From positions 1 to 64,000 of the forward strand of contig NZ_PIGG01000048.1 in NCBI RefSeq assembly GCF_002924445.1: a DNA stretch of 64,000 nt, written 5' to 3'. Made by a program: the position numbers and the translations under genes. The DNA comes from Minwuia thermotolerans (lineage in GTDB: Bacteria > Pseudomonadota > Alphaproteobacteria > Minwuiales > Minwuiaceae). This document shows positions 42,225 to 51,134 of the stretch, one piece after another. Within the stretch, counting starts at the first letter, position 1. Each line of letters begins with the position of its first letter. The notes under the pieces are model-generated. The model was given only the letters and a program-made list of their open reading frames with translations, did no database searches and had not been told where the DNA came from.

Positions 42225-42736
42225 GCGACGCCTGGAAGCGCGAGATCGAGGCCATCATCCGGACGCTGGACCTGCAGCCCCACCCGGAGGGCGGCCACTA
42301 CGCGGAGATCCACCGTGCGGCCGAGGGGGTCGCCGCCGGCGCCCTGCCGCCGCGCTATGGCGGGCAGAGAAGCTTCAGCACGGCGATCTACTACCTGCTG
42401 GGACCGGGCGACGTCTCGGCCCTGCACCGCGTCGCTTCCGACGAGATCTTCCACTTCTACCTGGGCGATCCGGTGGAGCAGCTCCGGCTGTTTCCCGACG
42501 GCAGCCACCGCGTGGTGGAGATCGGCCGCGATCTGGCCGCCGGCCAGCGGCCCCAGTCGGTCGTGCCCGCCGGCGTCTGGCAGGGCGCGCGGGTGAAGCC
42601 CGGCGGCCGCTTTTGCCTGATGGGCTGCACCGTCAGCCCCGGCTTCGACTTCGCCGATTTCGAGATGGGCGAGCGTAAGGCGCTGATCGACGGCTGGCCG
42701 GAGGCGGGGGAGATGGTCGAGGTGTTGACGGGCTGA
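42221..42736 (+). CDS. DUF985-family cupin
   Basis: Single-domain cupin of the DUF985 family, 171 aa. The sequence LDLQPHPEGGHYAEIHR, the ISTAIYYLL-like strand (SFSTAIYYLLGPGD) and LHRVASDEIFHFYLGDP with its two histidines mark the family; a GTG start overlaps the antiporter stop. Members bind metal or sugar-like ligands, but the biological role is unsettled. Translational coupling to the antiporter may mean shared regulation only. Confidence 0.87.
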   Translation: MSDAWKREIEAIIRTLDLQPHPEGGHYAEIHRAAEGVAAGALPPRYGGQRSFSTAIYYLLGPGDVSALHRVASDEIFHFYLGDPVEQLRLFPDGSHRVVEIGRDLAAGQRPQSVVPAGVWQGARVKPGGRFCLMGCTVSPGFDFADFEMGERKALIDGWPEAGEMVEVLTG

Positions 42737-42778
42737 CGGAATCCTGCCGGTCGATTGGCCCGATGCAACGCCGTGCGT

Positions 42779-42866
42779 GTCATGCCCGCCCTGTGCGGGC
42801 ATCCGGCGAACCAACGACTTGCGGCGAAGCCGCTCCGGACCCTCGCACGGTGGCGGGGGTGACAAC
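42779..42866. repeat. Dispersed palindromic repeat, copy 2 (full)
   Basis: 88-bp unit between the DUF985 cupin and the Sel1 gene, matching the unit at 36143-36231 nearly base for base outside a short central segment (TCGAACTTTCA in copy 1, CGAACCAACG here). It has the same GTCAtgCCCGC start, CCGGACCCtCGC segment and GCGGGGGTGAC end. Confidence 0.85.
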
Positions 42867-42897
42867 GGATGCGGTCCCCGATCCGTGGCCCGGAACC

Positions 42898-43929
42898 CTA
42901 CGCCGTGGTTTCATCTTCGGCGTCCAGTTCCGCCCAGCTGGCGCGGTTCTGTTCGGAGAGGCTGAGTTCGTCGGCGGTCATCTGCGGTTCCAGCGCCTCG
43001 AGCCGCTCCGTCATCCGGGCGGCGAAGTCGGGGTCGGACGTCCGGTCCCGCGCCCGGCTCATCATGGCGTGCGCCACGCCGCGGTCATGGCCTTCGAGCA
43101 CCATGCCGAAGGATCCCATGCCTTCCGGATGGCCGCATTCGGCCGAGGTCTGAAAATAGCCGACGGCCCGGTCGATGTCCTCGATCACGCCGATGCCCTG
43201 AACCAGCGCGAGACCGGCCTTGTAGCAACCGTCCGGATCGCCGGCCTCGGCGGCCATCTCGTACCAGCGGAAGGCTTCCGCGGCGTCGTGCGGCACATGC
43301 TCGCCCCGAAGGTGATGATCGCCGAGCGCGCACATCGAATGTGTGGAGCCGGCTGCCGCCGCCTCGCGGTAGTATTGCAGCGCCCGGGCGGGATCCTGCT
43401 CGACGTGCTCCCCCGTCTCATAGGCTCTGGCCAGAACAACGAGACCGTCGTTGTCGCCGTTCTCTGCCGCGAGCCGCAGAAACCGCACCGCCTTGTCGGC
43501 ATTCTGCTCGCAGTATCGGCCATCCAGACAGGCACGGCCGATGGCGTAGGCGGAACTCGCATCGCCGGCTTCCGCCGCCTCCGTCAGCATCGCCATCCCC
43601 GCCTCCGAATCGGCGGGAACGTTCGGGTCGAACAGCAGCTTGGTGCCCAGGACCTTCTTGCTGTCGATATCGCCGGCTTCGGCTGCGGCCCTCAGCAGTT
43701 CGAGGCCCCGCGCCTCGTCCTTCGGAACGCCGTTGCCTTCCAGACAGGCGAGGCCGAGGAGATTCAGACCCGTCGTCGATCCTGCGGCAGCGAGCTGTTC
43801 CAGGAAAGGAATGGCCTTGCTGTAGTCGCCTCTTTCGGGGGCAGCCGCCGCGTCCTCCGCGCTTCGGATCACGTCGCCGCCGCCCAGAAGGCCCGACGCC
43901 ACGCGCCGCAATCCCGATACCAGGCCCAT
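42898..43929 (-). CDS. Sel1-repeat (TPR-like) protein
   Basis: Helical repeat protein of about 343 aa. At least six Sel1-like units of roughly 36 residues follow each other (for example AGSTTGLNLLGLACLEGNGV, then AGDASSAYAIGRACLDGRYC and AGDPDGCYKAGLALVQGIGV). Such repeats mediate protein-protein contacts, often in signalling or envelope stress. No signal peptide is clear, so it may be cytoplasmic. The start at 43929 has GGGAG at 6 nt. The C-terminal 60 residues are acidic and not repeat-like. Confidence 0.85.
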   Translation of the reverse strand: MGLVSGLRRVASGLLGGGDVIRSAEDAAAAPERGDYSKAIPFLEQLAAAGSTTGLNLLGLACLEGNGVPKDEARGLELLRAAAEAGDIDSKKVLGTKLLFDPNVPADSEAGMAMLTEAAEAGDASSAYAIGRACLDGRYCEQNADKAVRFLRLAAENGDNDGLVVLARAYETGEHVEQDPARALQYYREAAAAGSTHSMCALGDHHLRGEHVPHDAAEAFRWYEMAAEAGDPDGCYKAGLALVQGIGVIEDIDRAVGYFQTSAECGHPEGMGSFGMVLEGHDRGVAHAMMSRARDRTSDPDFAARMTERLEALEPQMTADELSLSEQNRASWAELDAEDETTA

Positions 43930-44024
43930 GGCCCGCTCCCATGTCCGCCGTTCCCTGGAACGATTGAAGAACAGAGGGGCATGCAACGCAAGCGGGAAAA
44001 GTTGCCCCCGGGACGGGCCCGGCC

Positions 44025-44654
44025 TCAGAGGCCGGCGCTGGGGCGTTCCTTCATCTTCGTGTACCAGCCGTGCAGATTGCCCAGCTCCTCAGGCACCCGC
44101 ATCTTGATGATGCGCGCGAAGTCGGCGCAGACGAAGGCGGTGATGTCGGCATAGGTCAGGCCGCCGCCGACCAGCCATTCGCGGCCCTCCAGCCGCCGGT
44201 CGAGGATCTCGAAATAGCGCTTGGTGCGGGTGAGGCCCCGCTCGCCGAGTTCCGGAATCTGGTCGTAATTGTCGGGTCCGGGCAGGGCGCGGCCCTTCAT
44301 GTGCGGGTTGGTGTTGCGCAGGGCCTCGGCGACGGCCTGGAAACCGTGGGACTCGGCGATCGCCGCCCATTGCAGGACCTCGGCGCGCTCGATGTCGCTG
44401 TTGCCCATCAGCACCGGTTCGGGGTGCTTCGCCTCCAGATAGGCGGCGATGGCGAGATTCTCGGTCAGCGCCACGCCCTCGTCCGTCATCAGGACGGGCA
44501 CGGTGCCGCGCGGATTGATCTTCAGGAAATCGTCGCCCAACTGCTCCGCCTTGCCCACGTCGACCTGGGTCGTGGGCACGTCGAGGCCCTTTTCGGCGAT
44601 GAAGATGCGCGCGCGGCGCGGGCTGGGCGCGGTGGCGCAATCGTAGAACTGCAT
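44025..44654 (-). CDS. Glutathione S-transferase family protein
   Basis: GST of 209 aa with an N-terminal thioredoxin fold (MQFYDCATAPSPRRARIFIAEKG) and the cis-Pro and SNAIL-like glutathione motif NPRGTVPVL followed by LTENLAIAAYL. The C-terminal helical domain has the ADITAFV capping motif. The catalytic residue near the N-terminus could be Ser11 or Cys6. The substrate is unknown. Single gene on the minus strand. Confidence 0.9.
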   Translation of the reverse strand: MQFYDCATAPSPRRARIFIAEKGLDVPTTQVDVGKAEQLGDDFLKINPRGTVPVLMTDEGVALTENLAIAAYLEAKHPEPVLMGNSDIERAEVLQWAAIAESHGFQAVAEALRNTNPHMKGRALPGPDNYDQIPELGERGLTRTKRYFEILDRRLEGREWLVGGGLTYADITAFVCADFARIIKMRVPEELGNLHGWYTKMKERPSAGL

Positions 44655-44743
44655 GATGCCGTCTCCTCCCCTGATCGGCGTTCGATCAGGGGAGTATAGA
44701 CGTCTGCGCCGGCCGGCGACACCCGCCGAGCCGGCATCCGGCG

Positions 44744-44878
44744 CTACTGGACCTTCTTGCCGGCGATCACCGTCTGGGACTTGGCGACGCCGGAGTTGGC
44801 GGTGGCGGTGACTTTCGGCTTCTCCTGCTTCGGCTTCTTGGCCTCGCGGTTGCCGCGGTTCTTGTTGCCCTTGGACAT
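44744..44878 (-). CDS. Small basic conserved protein, 44 aa
   Basis: Very short Lys/Asn-rich protein (MSKGNKNRGNREAKKPKQEK at the start, ending VIAGKKVQ). Small proteins with this MSKGNKNRGNREAKKPK N-terminus are, to my knowledge, common in alphaproteobacteria and without known function. The frame is closed cleanly by TAG, and the start overlaps no other gene. Cytoplasmic, probably nucleic-acid- or ribosome-associated by its charge; that is inference. Confidence 0.7.
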   Translation of the reverse strand: MSKGNKNRGNREAKKPKQEKPKVTATANSGVAKSQTVIAGKKVQ

Positions 44879-45268
44879 CTGACTACCTCGTGTCGGGCGG
44901 CGGCGCGCGTCCGGAATTCCGATGCGGCGCCGCTGCGGGTGGGCCCCCGGCCCGCCTCGTCGGGGCGGCAAGGAGTGGACATTTCCGGCTGTTGACGTGG
45001 CAGTCGCCCGACGCCCCGGGCCGGAGCCGCTGTCGGGCTGCGCCGATGGTCCCGCTCCCGATCCCTGACGCGGAAGGAGGGGCCGGATCGCAGGCCGCGA
45101 TCCGGATGGCCATGGCCGACCCTCAAGATGATGCGCCGCCGGGCGCTTGCCAAGCGGGGACTGGGTTTCGGCCGGAAATATTGTCGTGTCGAGCGATATC
45201 GGGGATGACTGCAACGGTCCGAGCCGCGCTGCGTGCCGGCCGATCCATCCCGCGCAGCGCGGTTTCTC
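44879..45268. other. 390-bp gap without a recognisable gene
   Basis: No open frame here shows a coding pattern on either strand. The stretch lies between the start of the small basic protein gene and the end of ecm, so it must hold the promoter of the former. A short GC palindrome near 45249-45262 might help end ecm transcription, but it lacks a T run in the right direction. Confidence 0.4.
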
Positions 45269-47248
45269 CTACGCCGCTTCGGCGGAACCGTCCACGATCC
45301 GGGCGATGTCGCTCATGATCGCGGCCAGGTCGAAGTCCTTGGGCGTATAGATTGCGGCGATGCCGGCGGCTTTCAGCGCCTCGGCGTCGGCCTTCGGGAT
45401 GATGCCGCCGACCACGACCGGCACGTCGCCCAGGCCCTCGGCGCGGAGGCCTTCGAGGACCTCCCGCGCCAGCGCGGCGTGGGAGCCGGACAGGATCGAG
45501 AGTCCCACCAGGTGAACCGATTCCTCCAGCGCCGCGGTGACGATCTGCTTCGGCGTCAGCCGGATGCCCTCGTAGACCACCTCCATGCCGGCGTCCCGGG
45601 CGGCGACGGCGATCTGCTCGGCGCCGTTGGAATGGCCGTCGAGGCCCGGCTTGCCCACCAGGATCTTGATGCGCCGGCCAAGCCGGGCCGAGACCTGCTC
45701 GACCTTCGAGCGGACCTCCGCCAGCCCCTCCGCGGCGACGCCGGCCGCGCCGCCAACGCCCGTCGGCGCGCGGTACTCGCCATAGACCCGGCGCAGCACG
45801 CCGGCCCACTCGCCGGTGGTGGCGCCGGCCTTCGCGGCGGCGATGGAGGCCTCCATGATGTTGCGGTCTTCCTTCGCGGCCTGTTCCAGCGCCGCCAGCG
45901 CGGCCTTCGCCGCCGCCTCGTCACGGCTCTCCCTCCAGGCGTTCAGGCTCTCGATCTGGTCGGCCTCGGCGCTCTCGTCGACGGTCAGGATGGCGTCCGC
46001 CGCCTCGGCCAGCGGCGAGGGCGCGCTCTCGGTGAAGCAGTTGACGCCGACCATCTTCAACTCGCCCGACATGATCGCCTGCACGCGCCGGGCGTTGCTC
46101 TCGACCAGCGCCTCCTTCATGTAGCCGCTCTCGACCGCCGCGATGGCGCCGCCCAGGCGCTCGATGGTCTTCATCTCGTCCAGCGCCCCGGCTTTCAGTT
46201 CGGCCACCTTGGCGTCGACCACGGGGCTGCCGTCGAACAGGTCGGCATATTCCAGAAGGTCGGTCTCGTGCGCCACGATCTGCTGGAGGCGCAGCGACCA
46301 TTGCTGGTCCCAGGGCCGCGGCAGGCCCAGCGCCTCGTTCCAGGCGGGCAGCTGCACCGCGCGGGCGCGGGCCTTCTTCGACAGCACCACCGCCAGCATC
46401 TCCAGCAGGATGCGGTAGACGTTGTTCTCGGGCTGCTGCTCGGTCAGGCCGAGAGAATTGACCTGCACGCCATAACGGAAGCGGCGGTTCTTTTCTTCCT
46501 CGACGCCGTAGCGGTCGCGCAGCATCTCGTCCCAGAGATCGACGAACGCGCGCATCTTGCACATCTCCTCGACGAAGCGGATGCCGGCGTTGACGAAGAA
46601 GCTGATGCGCCCGGCCACCTGCCCGAACATCTCGGGCGGCAGTTCGCCGCGCTCCTTCGTGGTGTCCAGCACCGCCCGCGCCGTCGACAGCGCGAAGGCC
46701 AGCTCCTGCGTCGGCGTCGCGCCGGCCTCCTGCAGGTGGTAGGAGCAGATGTTGGTCGGGTTCCACTTCGGCATTTCGGCGACCGTGAAGCCGATCACGT
46801 CGGCGATCAGCTTCAGGCTCGCCGCCGGCGGGAAGATGTAGGTCCCGCGCGAGAGATACTCCTTGATGATGTCGTTCTGGACGGTGCCCATCAGCTTCGT
46901 CCGGTCCGCGCCCTGTTCCTCGGCGGCGGCGATGTAGAGCGCCAGCAGCCACGGCGCCGTGGCGTTGATGGTCATGGAGGTGTTCATCTGCTCCAGGGGG
47001 ATGCCGTCGAACAGCGTCCGCATGTCGCCCAGATGGCCCACCGGCACGCCGACCTTGCCGACCTCCCCCTTCGCCAGCACGTGGTCGCTGTCGTAGCCGG
47101 TCTGCGTCGGCAGGTCGAAGGCGACCGAAAGGCCCGTCTGCCCGCGGCTCAGATTGGTGCGGTAGAGCTCGTTCGACGCCCTCGCCGACGAATGGCCCGA
47201 ATAGGTCCGGATCAGCCAGGGGCGGTCGCGTTCAGGGGTCTCGGTCAT
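45269..47248 (-). CDS. ecm: Ethylmalonyl-CoA mutase (B12-dependent)
   Basis: Coenzyme-B12 mutase that converts ethylmalonyl-CoA to methylsuccinyl-CoA. Single chain of 659 aa, shorter than methylmalonyl-CoA mutase, with the substrate barrel first (RPWLIRTYSGHSSARASNELY) and the C-terminal cobalamin domain with LDGHSNGAEQ, in which His539 would ligate cobalt. Assignment as Ecm rather than methylmalonyl mutase rests on length, N-terminal sequence and the divergent neighbour ccr, the preceding pathway enzyme. The start at 47248 gives MTETPERDRPWLIR. It shares the intergenic region and operator candidate with ccr. Confidence 0.93.
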   Translation of the reverse strand: MTETPERDRPWLIRTYSGHSSARASNELYRTNLSRGQTGLSVAFDLPTQTGYDSDHVLAKGEVGKVGVPVGHLGDMRTLFDGIPLEQMNTSMTINATAPWLLALYIAAAEEQGADRTKLMGTVQNDIIKEYLSRGTYIFPPAASLKLIADVIGFTVAEMPKWNPTNICSYHLQEAGATPTQELAFALSTARAVLDTTKERGELPPEMFGQVAGRISFFVNAGIRFVEEMCKMRAFVDLWDEMLRDRYGVEEEKNRRFRYGVQVNSLGLTEQQPENNVYRILLEMLAVVLSKKARARAVQLPAWNEALGLPRPWDQQWSLRLQQIVAHETDLLEYADLFDGSPVVDAKVAELKAGALDEMKTIERLGGAIAAVESGYMKEALVESNARRVQAIMSGELKMVGVNCFTESAPSPLAEAADAILTVDESAEADQIESLNAWRESRDEAAAKAALAALEQAAKEDRNIMEASIAAAKAGATTGEWAGVLRRVYGEYRAPTGVGGAAGVAAEGLAEVRSKVEQVSARLGRRIKILVGKPGLDGHSNGAEQIAVAARDAGMEVVYEGIRLTPKQIVTAALEESVHLVGLSILSGSHAALAREVLEGLRAEGLGDVPVVVGGIIPKADAEALKAAGIAAIYTPKDFDLAAIMSDIARIVDGSAEAA

Positions 47249-47333
47249 TTTCTGATCTTCCAAAAGGCAGGTCTTGTACGAACGAAAATTACGCCTTGCG
47301 TTTGGCGGCGGAAATATCATATCAGTCGCCGCA

Positions 47334-47362
47334 CTGCAAAACGGTAGTTTGCCGCTTTGCAG
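47334..47362. promoter_or_regulatory. Candidate operator between ecm and ccr (TTTGCA-type inverted repeat)
   Basis: CTGCAAAACGG and CCGCTTTGCAG form 11-bp arms with one mismatch around TAGTTTG. The site is in the shared upstream region of ecm (86 bp from its start) and ccr. TTTGCAA-type half-sites are the known binding pattern of ScfR-family regulators (RamB, PccR) of acetate and propionate metabolism, so control by short-chain acyl-CoA status is a reasonable inference. Confidence 0.5.
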
Positions 47363-47434
47363 CATAATTCCTGTACGATGGGAGGGTCCAGTCCCGCGCG
47401 CAAGCGGGGCCGGACGGATCCGGTAGCGAGATTT

Positions 47435-48748
47435 ATGGAGCATGACCTCATGGCGGAATTCCAGGCAGTCGAGAGCGAGCCGTCGGACCTGACGCAGGGC
47501 GAGAAGAAGGAGCTCTACGAGGTCGGGGAGATCCCGCCGCTGGGTCACGTACCGAAGAAGATGTACGCCTGGGCGATCCGCAAGGAGCGCGAGGGCGAGC
47601 CGGACAAGGCCATGCAGGTCGAGGTGGTCGAGACCCCCGAGCTGGACAGCCACGACGTGCTGGTTCTCGTGATGGCCGCGGGCGTCAACTACAACGGCGT
47701 CTGGGCGTCCCTCGGCACGCCCGTCTCCATGTTCGACGTCCACAAGCAGCCCTATCACATCGCCGGCTCCGACGCCGCGGGGGTGGTCTATGCCGTGGGC
47801 TCCAAGGTCAAGCGCTGGCAGGTCGGCGACGAGGTCGTCGTCCACTGCAACCAGGACGATGGCGACGACGTCGAATGCAATGGCGGCGACCCGATGTTCT
47901 CGCCCTCGCAGCGGATCTGGGGCTACGAGACGCCGGACGGCTCCTTCGCGCAGTTCGCCCGCGTCCAGGACCGCCAGCTCATGCCGCGGCCCAGGCATCT
48001 GACCTGGGAGGAGAGCGCCTGCTACACGCTCACTCTCGCCACCTCGTACCGCATGCTGTTCGGCCATCGCCCGCACATCCTGCGCCCCGGCGACAACGTG
48101 CTGATCTGGGGCGCGTCGGGCGGCATCGGTTCCATGGCGGTGCAGCTCTGCGCCACCGCCGGCGCCAACGCCATCGGCGTGATCTCCGAGGAGGACAAGC
48201 GCGAATTCGTCATGTCGCTGGGCGCCAAGGGCGTGATCAACCGCAAGGATTTCAACTGCTGGGGCCAGATGCCGACGGTCAACACCGAGGAATACGCCGC
48301 CTGGACAAAGGAAGTCCGCAAGTTCGGCAAGGCGATCTGGGACATCACCGGCAAGGGCAATGACGTCGACTTCGTTTTCGAGCATCCGGGCGAGGCGACC
48401 TTCCCCGTCAGCTGCATCATCGTGAAGCGCGGCGGCATGGTGGTCTTCTGCGCCGGTACCACCGGCTACAATCTGACCATGGACGCCCGCTATGTCTGGA
48501 TGCGCCAGAAGCGTATCCAGGGCAGCCACTTCGCCAACCTGAAGCAGGCCACCCAGGCCAATCAGCTGGTGATCGAACGGCGCATCGACCCGTGCATGTC
48601 CGAAGTCTTCAGCTGGGACGACATCCCGCGCGCCCACATGAAGATGTTCCGCAACGAGCACAAGCCCGGGAACATGGCGGTGCTGGTCTCGTCGAAGGTG
48701 CCGGGCCTGCGCACCATCGAGGACGCGATCGAGGTCGGCAACGGCTGA
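47435..48748 (+). CDS. ccr: Crotonyl-CoA carboxylase/reductase
   Basis: Key enzyme of the ethylmalonyl-CoA pathway: reductive carboxylation of crotonyl-CoA to ethylmalonyl-CoA with NADPH and CO2. It is a zinc-lacking MDR-family protein of about 437 aa. LYEVGEIPPLGHVPKKMYAWAI is a near-invariant Ccr segment (shown without its last residues), and the NADPH-binding motif WGASGGIGSMAVQ is in the Rossmann part. Starts at 47435 or 47450 are both possible. A strong terminator follows at 48794. Confidence 0.96.
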   Translation: MEHDLMAEFQAVESEPSDLTQGEKKELYEVGEIPPLGHVPKKMYAWAIRKEREGEPDKAMQVEVVETPELDSHDVLVLVMAAGVNYNGVWASLGTPVSMFDVHKQPYHIAGSDAAGVVYAVGSKVKRWQVGDEVVVHCNQDDGDDVECNGGDPMFSPSQRIWGYETPDGSFAQFARVQDRQLMPRPRHLTWEESACYTLTLATSYRMLFGHRPHILRPGDNVLIWGASGGIGSMAVQLCATAGANAIGVISEEDKREFVMSLGAKGVINRKDFNCWGQMPTVNTEEYAAWTKEVRKFGKAIWDITGKGNDVDFVFEHPGEATFPVSCIIVKRGGMVVFCAGTTGYNLTMDARYVWMRQKRIQGSHFANLKQATQANQLVIERRIDPCMSEVFSWDDIPRAHMKMFRNEHKPGNMAVLVSSKVPGLRTIEDAIEVGNG

Positions 48749-48793
48749 CCGCCGGCGGAGCCGCCCGGCCGGATATGCCGGGCGATGAGTTTG

Positions 48794-48833
48794 GCGAAGC
48801 GCGCATGATGACCGTCATGCGCGCTTCGCTTTT
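48794..48833 (+). terminator. Strong rho-independent terminator of ccr
   Basis: A perfect 15-bp stem (GCGAAGCGCGCATGA with TCATGCGCGCTTCGC) around a 6-nt loop, followed by TTTT. It lies 46 bp after the ccr stop and before icd, insulating the two. Confidence 0.88.
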
Positions 48834-48922
48834 GACGCCCGCGCGCGCGGTGATATAAGCGGCGCAGCTTCCGGGGCCGTGCCGGCCGCAGGATCAATCC
48901 GTGCAATCCGAAGAGGTGGGGA

Positions 48923-50134
48923 ATGAGCAAGATCAAGGTGAAAAATCCGGTCGTCGAGCTGGACGGCGACGAGATGACCCGGATCATCTGGGATTTCATC
49001 AAGCAGAAGCTGATCCTGCCCTATCTCGATATCGACCTGCACTATTACGACCTGGGCGTCGAGGAGCGCGACCGCACCGACGACCAGATCACCGTCGACG
49101 CGGCCGAGGCCATCAAGAAGTACGGCGTCGGCGTCAAGTGCGCCACCATCACCCCCGACGAGCAGCGCGTCGAGGAGTTCAAGCTCAAGAAGATGTGGCG
49201 CAGCCCCAACGGCACCATCCGCAACATCATCGGCGGCACCATCTTCCGCGAGCCGATCGTCTGCCAGAACGTGCCGCGTCTGGTGCCGGGCTGGACCGAT
49301 CCCATCGTCATCGGCCGTCACGCCTATGGCGACCAGTACCGCGCCACCGACTTCGTGGTCCCCGGCAAGGGCAAGCTGACCATCAAGTTCGAGGGCGAGG
49401 ACGGCAAGACCATCGAGCGCGAGGTCTTCGACTTCCCCGGCGGCGGCGTCGCCATGTCCATGTACAATCTGGACGATTCCATCCGCGACTTCGCCCGGGC
49501 GTGCATGAACTACGGCCTGAACCGCGGCTGGGACGTCTACCTGTCGACCAAGAACACCATCCTGAAAGCCTATGACGGCCGCTTCAAGGATCTGTTCCAG
49601 GAGGTCTACGAGGCCGAGTTCAAGGACAAGTTCGACGCCAAGGGCATGATCTACGAACATCGCCTGATCGACGACATGGTGGCCTGCGCCATGAAGTGGT
49701 CCGGCAAGTACATCTGGGCCTGCAAGAACTACGACGGCGACGTGCAGTCCGACACGGTCGCCCAGGGCTTCGGCTCGCTGGGCCTGATGACCTCGGTGCT
49801 GATGACGCCCGATGGCAAGACCGTCGAGGCCGAGGCGGCCCACGGCACGGTTACCCGCCACTACCGCATGCATCAGCAGGGCAAGGAGACCTCGACCAAT
49901 CCGATCGCGTCGATCTTCGCCTGGACCCGGGGTCTGGGCTATCGCGGTCAGATGGACGAGACGCCCGAGGTGGTGAACTTCGCCCAGACGCTGGAAAAGG
50001 TCTGCGTGCAGTCGGTCGAGAACGGCCAGATGACCAAGGATCTGGCCATCCTGATCGGCCCCGACCAGCCCTGGATGACCACCAACCAGTTCCTCGACGC
50101 CCTGGACCGGAACCTCCAGAAGGCGCTGAGCTGA
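48923..50134 (+). CDS. icd: NADP-dependent isocitrate dehydrogenase
   Basis: TCA-cycle enzyme that oxidatively decarboxylates isocitrate. The 403-aa protein is of the eukaryotic-like type II family ([20 protein letters not shown] start; the substrate and metal segments [13 protein letters not shown] and [13 protein letters not shown]). AGGTGGGGA stands just before the ATG. It follows the ccr terminator and is convergent with glsA. Confidence 0.98.
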   Translation: MSKIKVKNPVVELDGDEMTRIIWDFIKQKLILPYLDIDLHYYDLGVEERDRTDDQITVDAAEAIKKYGVGVKCATITPDEQRVEEFKLKKMWRSPNGTIRNIIGGTIFREPIVCQNVPRLVPGWTDPIVIGRHAYGDQYRATDFVVPGKGKLTIKFEGEDGKTIEREVFDFPGGGVAMSMYNLDDSIRDFARACMNYGLNRGWDVYLSTKNTILKAYDGRFKDLFQEVYEAEFKDKFDAKGMIYEHRLIDDMVACAMKWSGKYIWACKNYDGDVQSDTVAQGFGSLGLMTSVLMTPDGKTVEAEAAHGTVTRHYRMHQQGKETSTNPIASIFAWTRGLGYRGQMDETPEVVNFAQTLEKVCVQSVENGQMTKDLAILIGPDQPWMTTNQFLDALDRNLQKALS

Positions 50135-50140
50135 GCCAAC

Positions 50141-50173
50141 GGCGCGCGGGCCGGCTCGCCCGGTTCGCGCGCC
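50141..50173. terminator. Candidate bidirectional hairpin between icd and glsA
   Basis: GGCGCGC and GCGCGCC flank further pairing bases between two convergent genes. There is no T run on either side, so termination is only a guess from position. Confidence 0.35.
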
Positions 50174-50186
50174 GCCTTCGCTGCGA

Positions 50187-51134
50187 TCAGCGGAAGACCG
50201 AGAGCTCCAGCCGCTTCGACAACACGCCCAGCGCCTTCATGGCGCCGATGGAGTTGCCCTTCTGACCCAGGGCGGGTCCGAAGCCGGCGATCGCCATGCG
50301 CCCCGGCGCGATGGCGAGGACCGCGCCGCTCACCGAGCTTTTCGACGGCAGGCCAACCTCGATGGCGTGGCTGCCGACCTCGTCGTACATGCCCGACGTC
50401 GCCATCAGCGCCAGCACGCCATGCGCGTTGGCCGGCGTGATGATGTGCTCGCCGGTGATCGGGTCTGCGCCGGCGTTGGTCAGGAACATGGCTATCCGCG
50501 CCAGATGCTCGGCGGTGCAGGTGACCGCGCACTGCCGGAAATAGGTCTCGACAGCGACTTCCACGTCGCTGATGACCTTGTGGTGGCGCATGATCTCCGC
50601 CAGCGCCCGGTTGCGGTGGCCCGTCTCCGCTTCCGAGCGGAAGACCGCCTCGTTGACCGGGAACGCGGCCGCCTCCAGCCCGCTGGCGCGCCCGAGGAAA
50701 GCCTGGAAATGGGCGATCTTGTCCGATGCGTCGACGCCCGGCAGGTGATCGCTGGTCAGGATCGCGCCGGCATTGATGTAGGGATTGCGCGGCTGCCCTT
50801 TCTCCTCCTCCAGCTTGACGATGGAGAAGAAGGCGTCGCCCGACGGCTCGGTCGACATATGCTCGAAGACCCGCTCGCCGGAATGCTCGATCACGGCGGA
50901 GAGCGAGAAGATCTTGGAAACGCTCTGCATCGTGAAGGGGTGGGCGGCGTCGCCGATCGAGGCGGTGACGCCGTCGACGGTGTGCACCGCGATCCCGAAC
51001 AGGGACGGGTCCACCCGGGCCAGTTCGGGGATGTAGGTCGCGACATGGCCGTGGGCGCATTTGGCGAGGCCGGCCTGATAGGCCTCGTCCAGCGCCGCCT
51101 CGATGGCCGCCCTGTCCGGGACCGGCCGGGTCAT
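50187..51134 (-). CDS. glsA: Glutaminase (serine-dependent, GlsA type)
   Basis: Hydrolyses glutamine to glutamate and ammonia. The serine-beta-lactamase-like fold has the catalytic QSVSKIF motif near residue 70 and NPYINAGAI for substrate binding. 315 aa, normal. Its ATG at 51134 overlaps the stop of the Anbu peptidase gene by 4 nt, so translation is coupled to that gene. Confidence 0.95.
   Translation of the reverse strand: MTRPVPDRAAIEAALDEAYQAGLAKCAHGHVATYIPELARVDPSLFGIAVHTVDGVTASIGDAAHPFTMQSVSKIFSLSAVIEHSGERVFEHMSTEPSGDAFFSIVKLEEEKGQPRNPYINAGAILTSDHLPGVDASDKIAHFQAFLGRASGLEAAAFPVNEAVFRSEAETGHRNRALAEIMRHHKVISDVEVAVETYFRQCAVTCTAEHLARIAMFLTNAGADPITGEHIITPANAHGVLALMATSGMYDEVGSHAIEVGLPSKSSVSGAVLAIAPGRMAIAGFGPALGQKGNSIGAMKALGVLSKRLELSVFR

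Noticed and set aside
44879-45268. Possible short genes in the gap between the small basic protein gene and ecm
   Set aside because: Open frames here lack ribosome-binding sites and recognisable sequence, and overlap one another on both strands.
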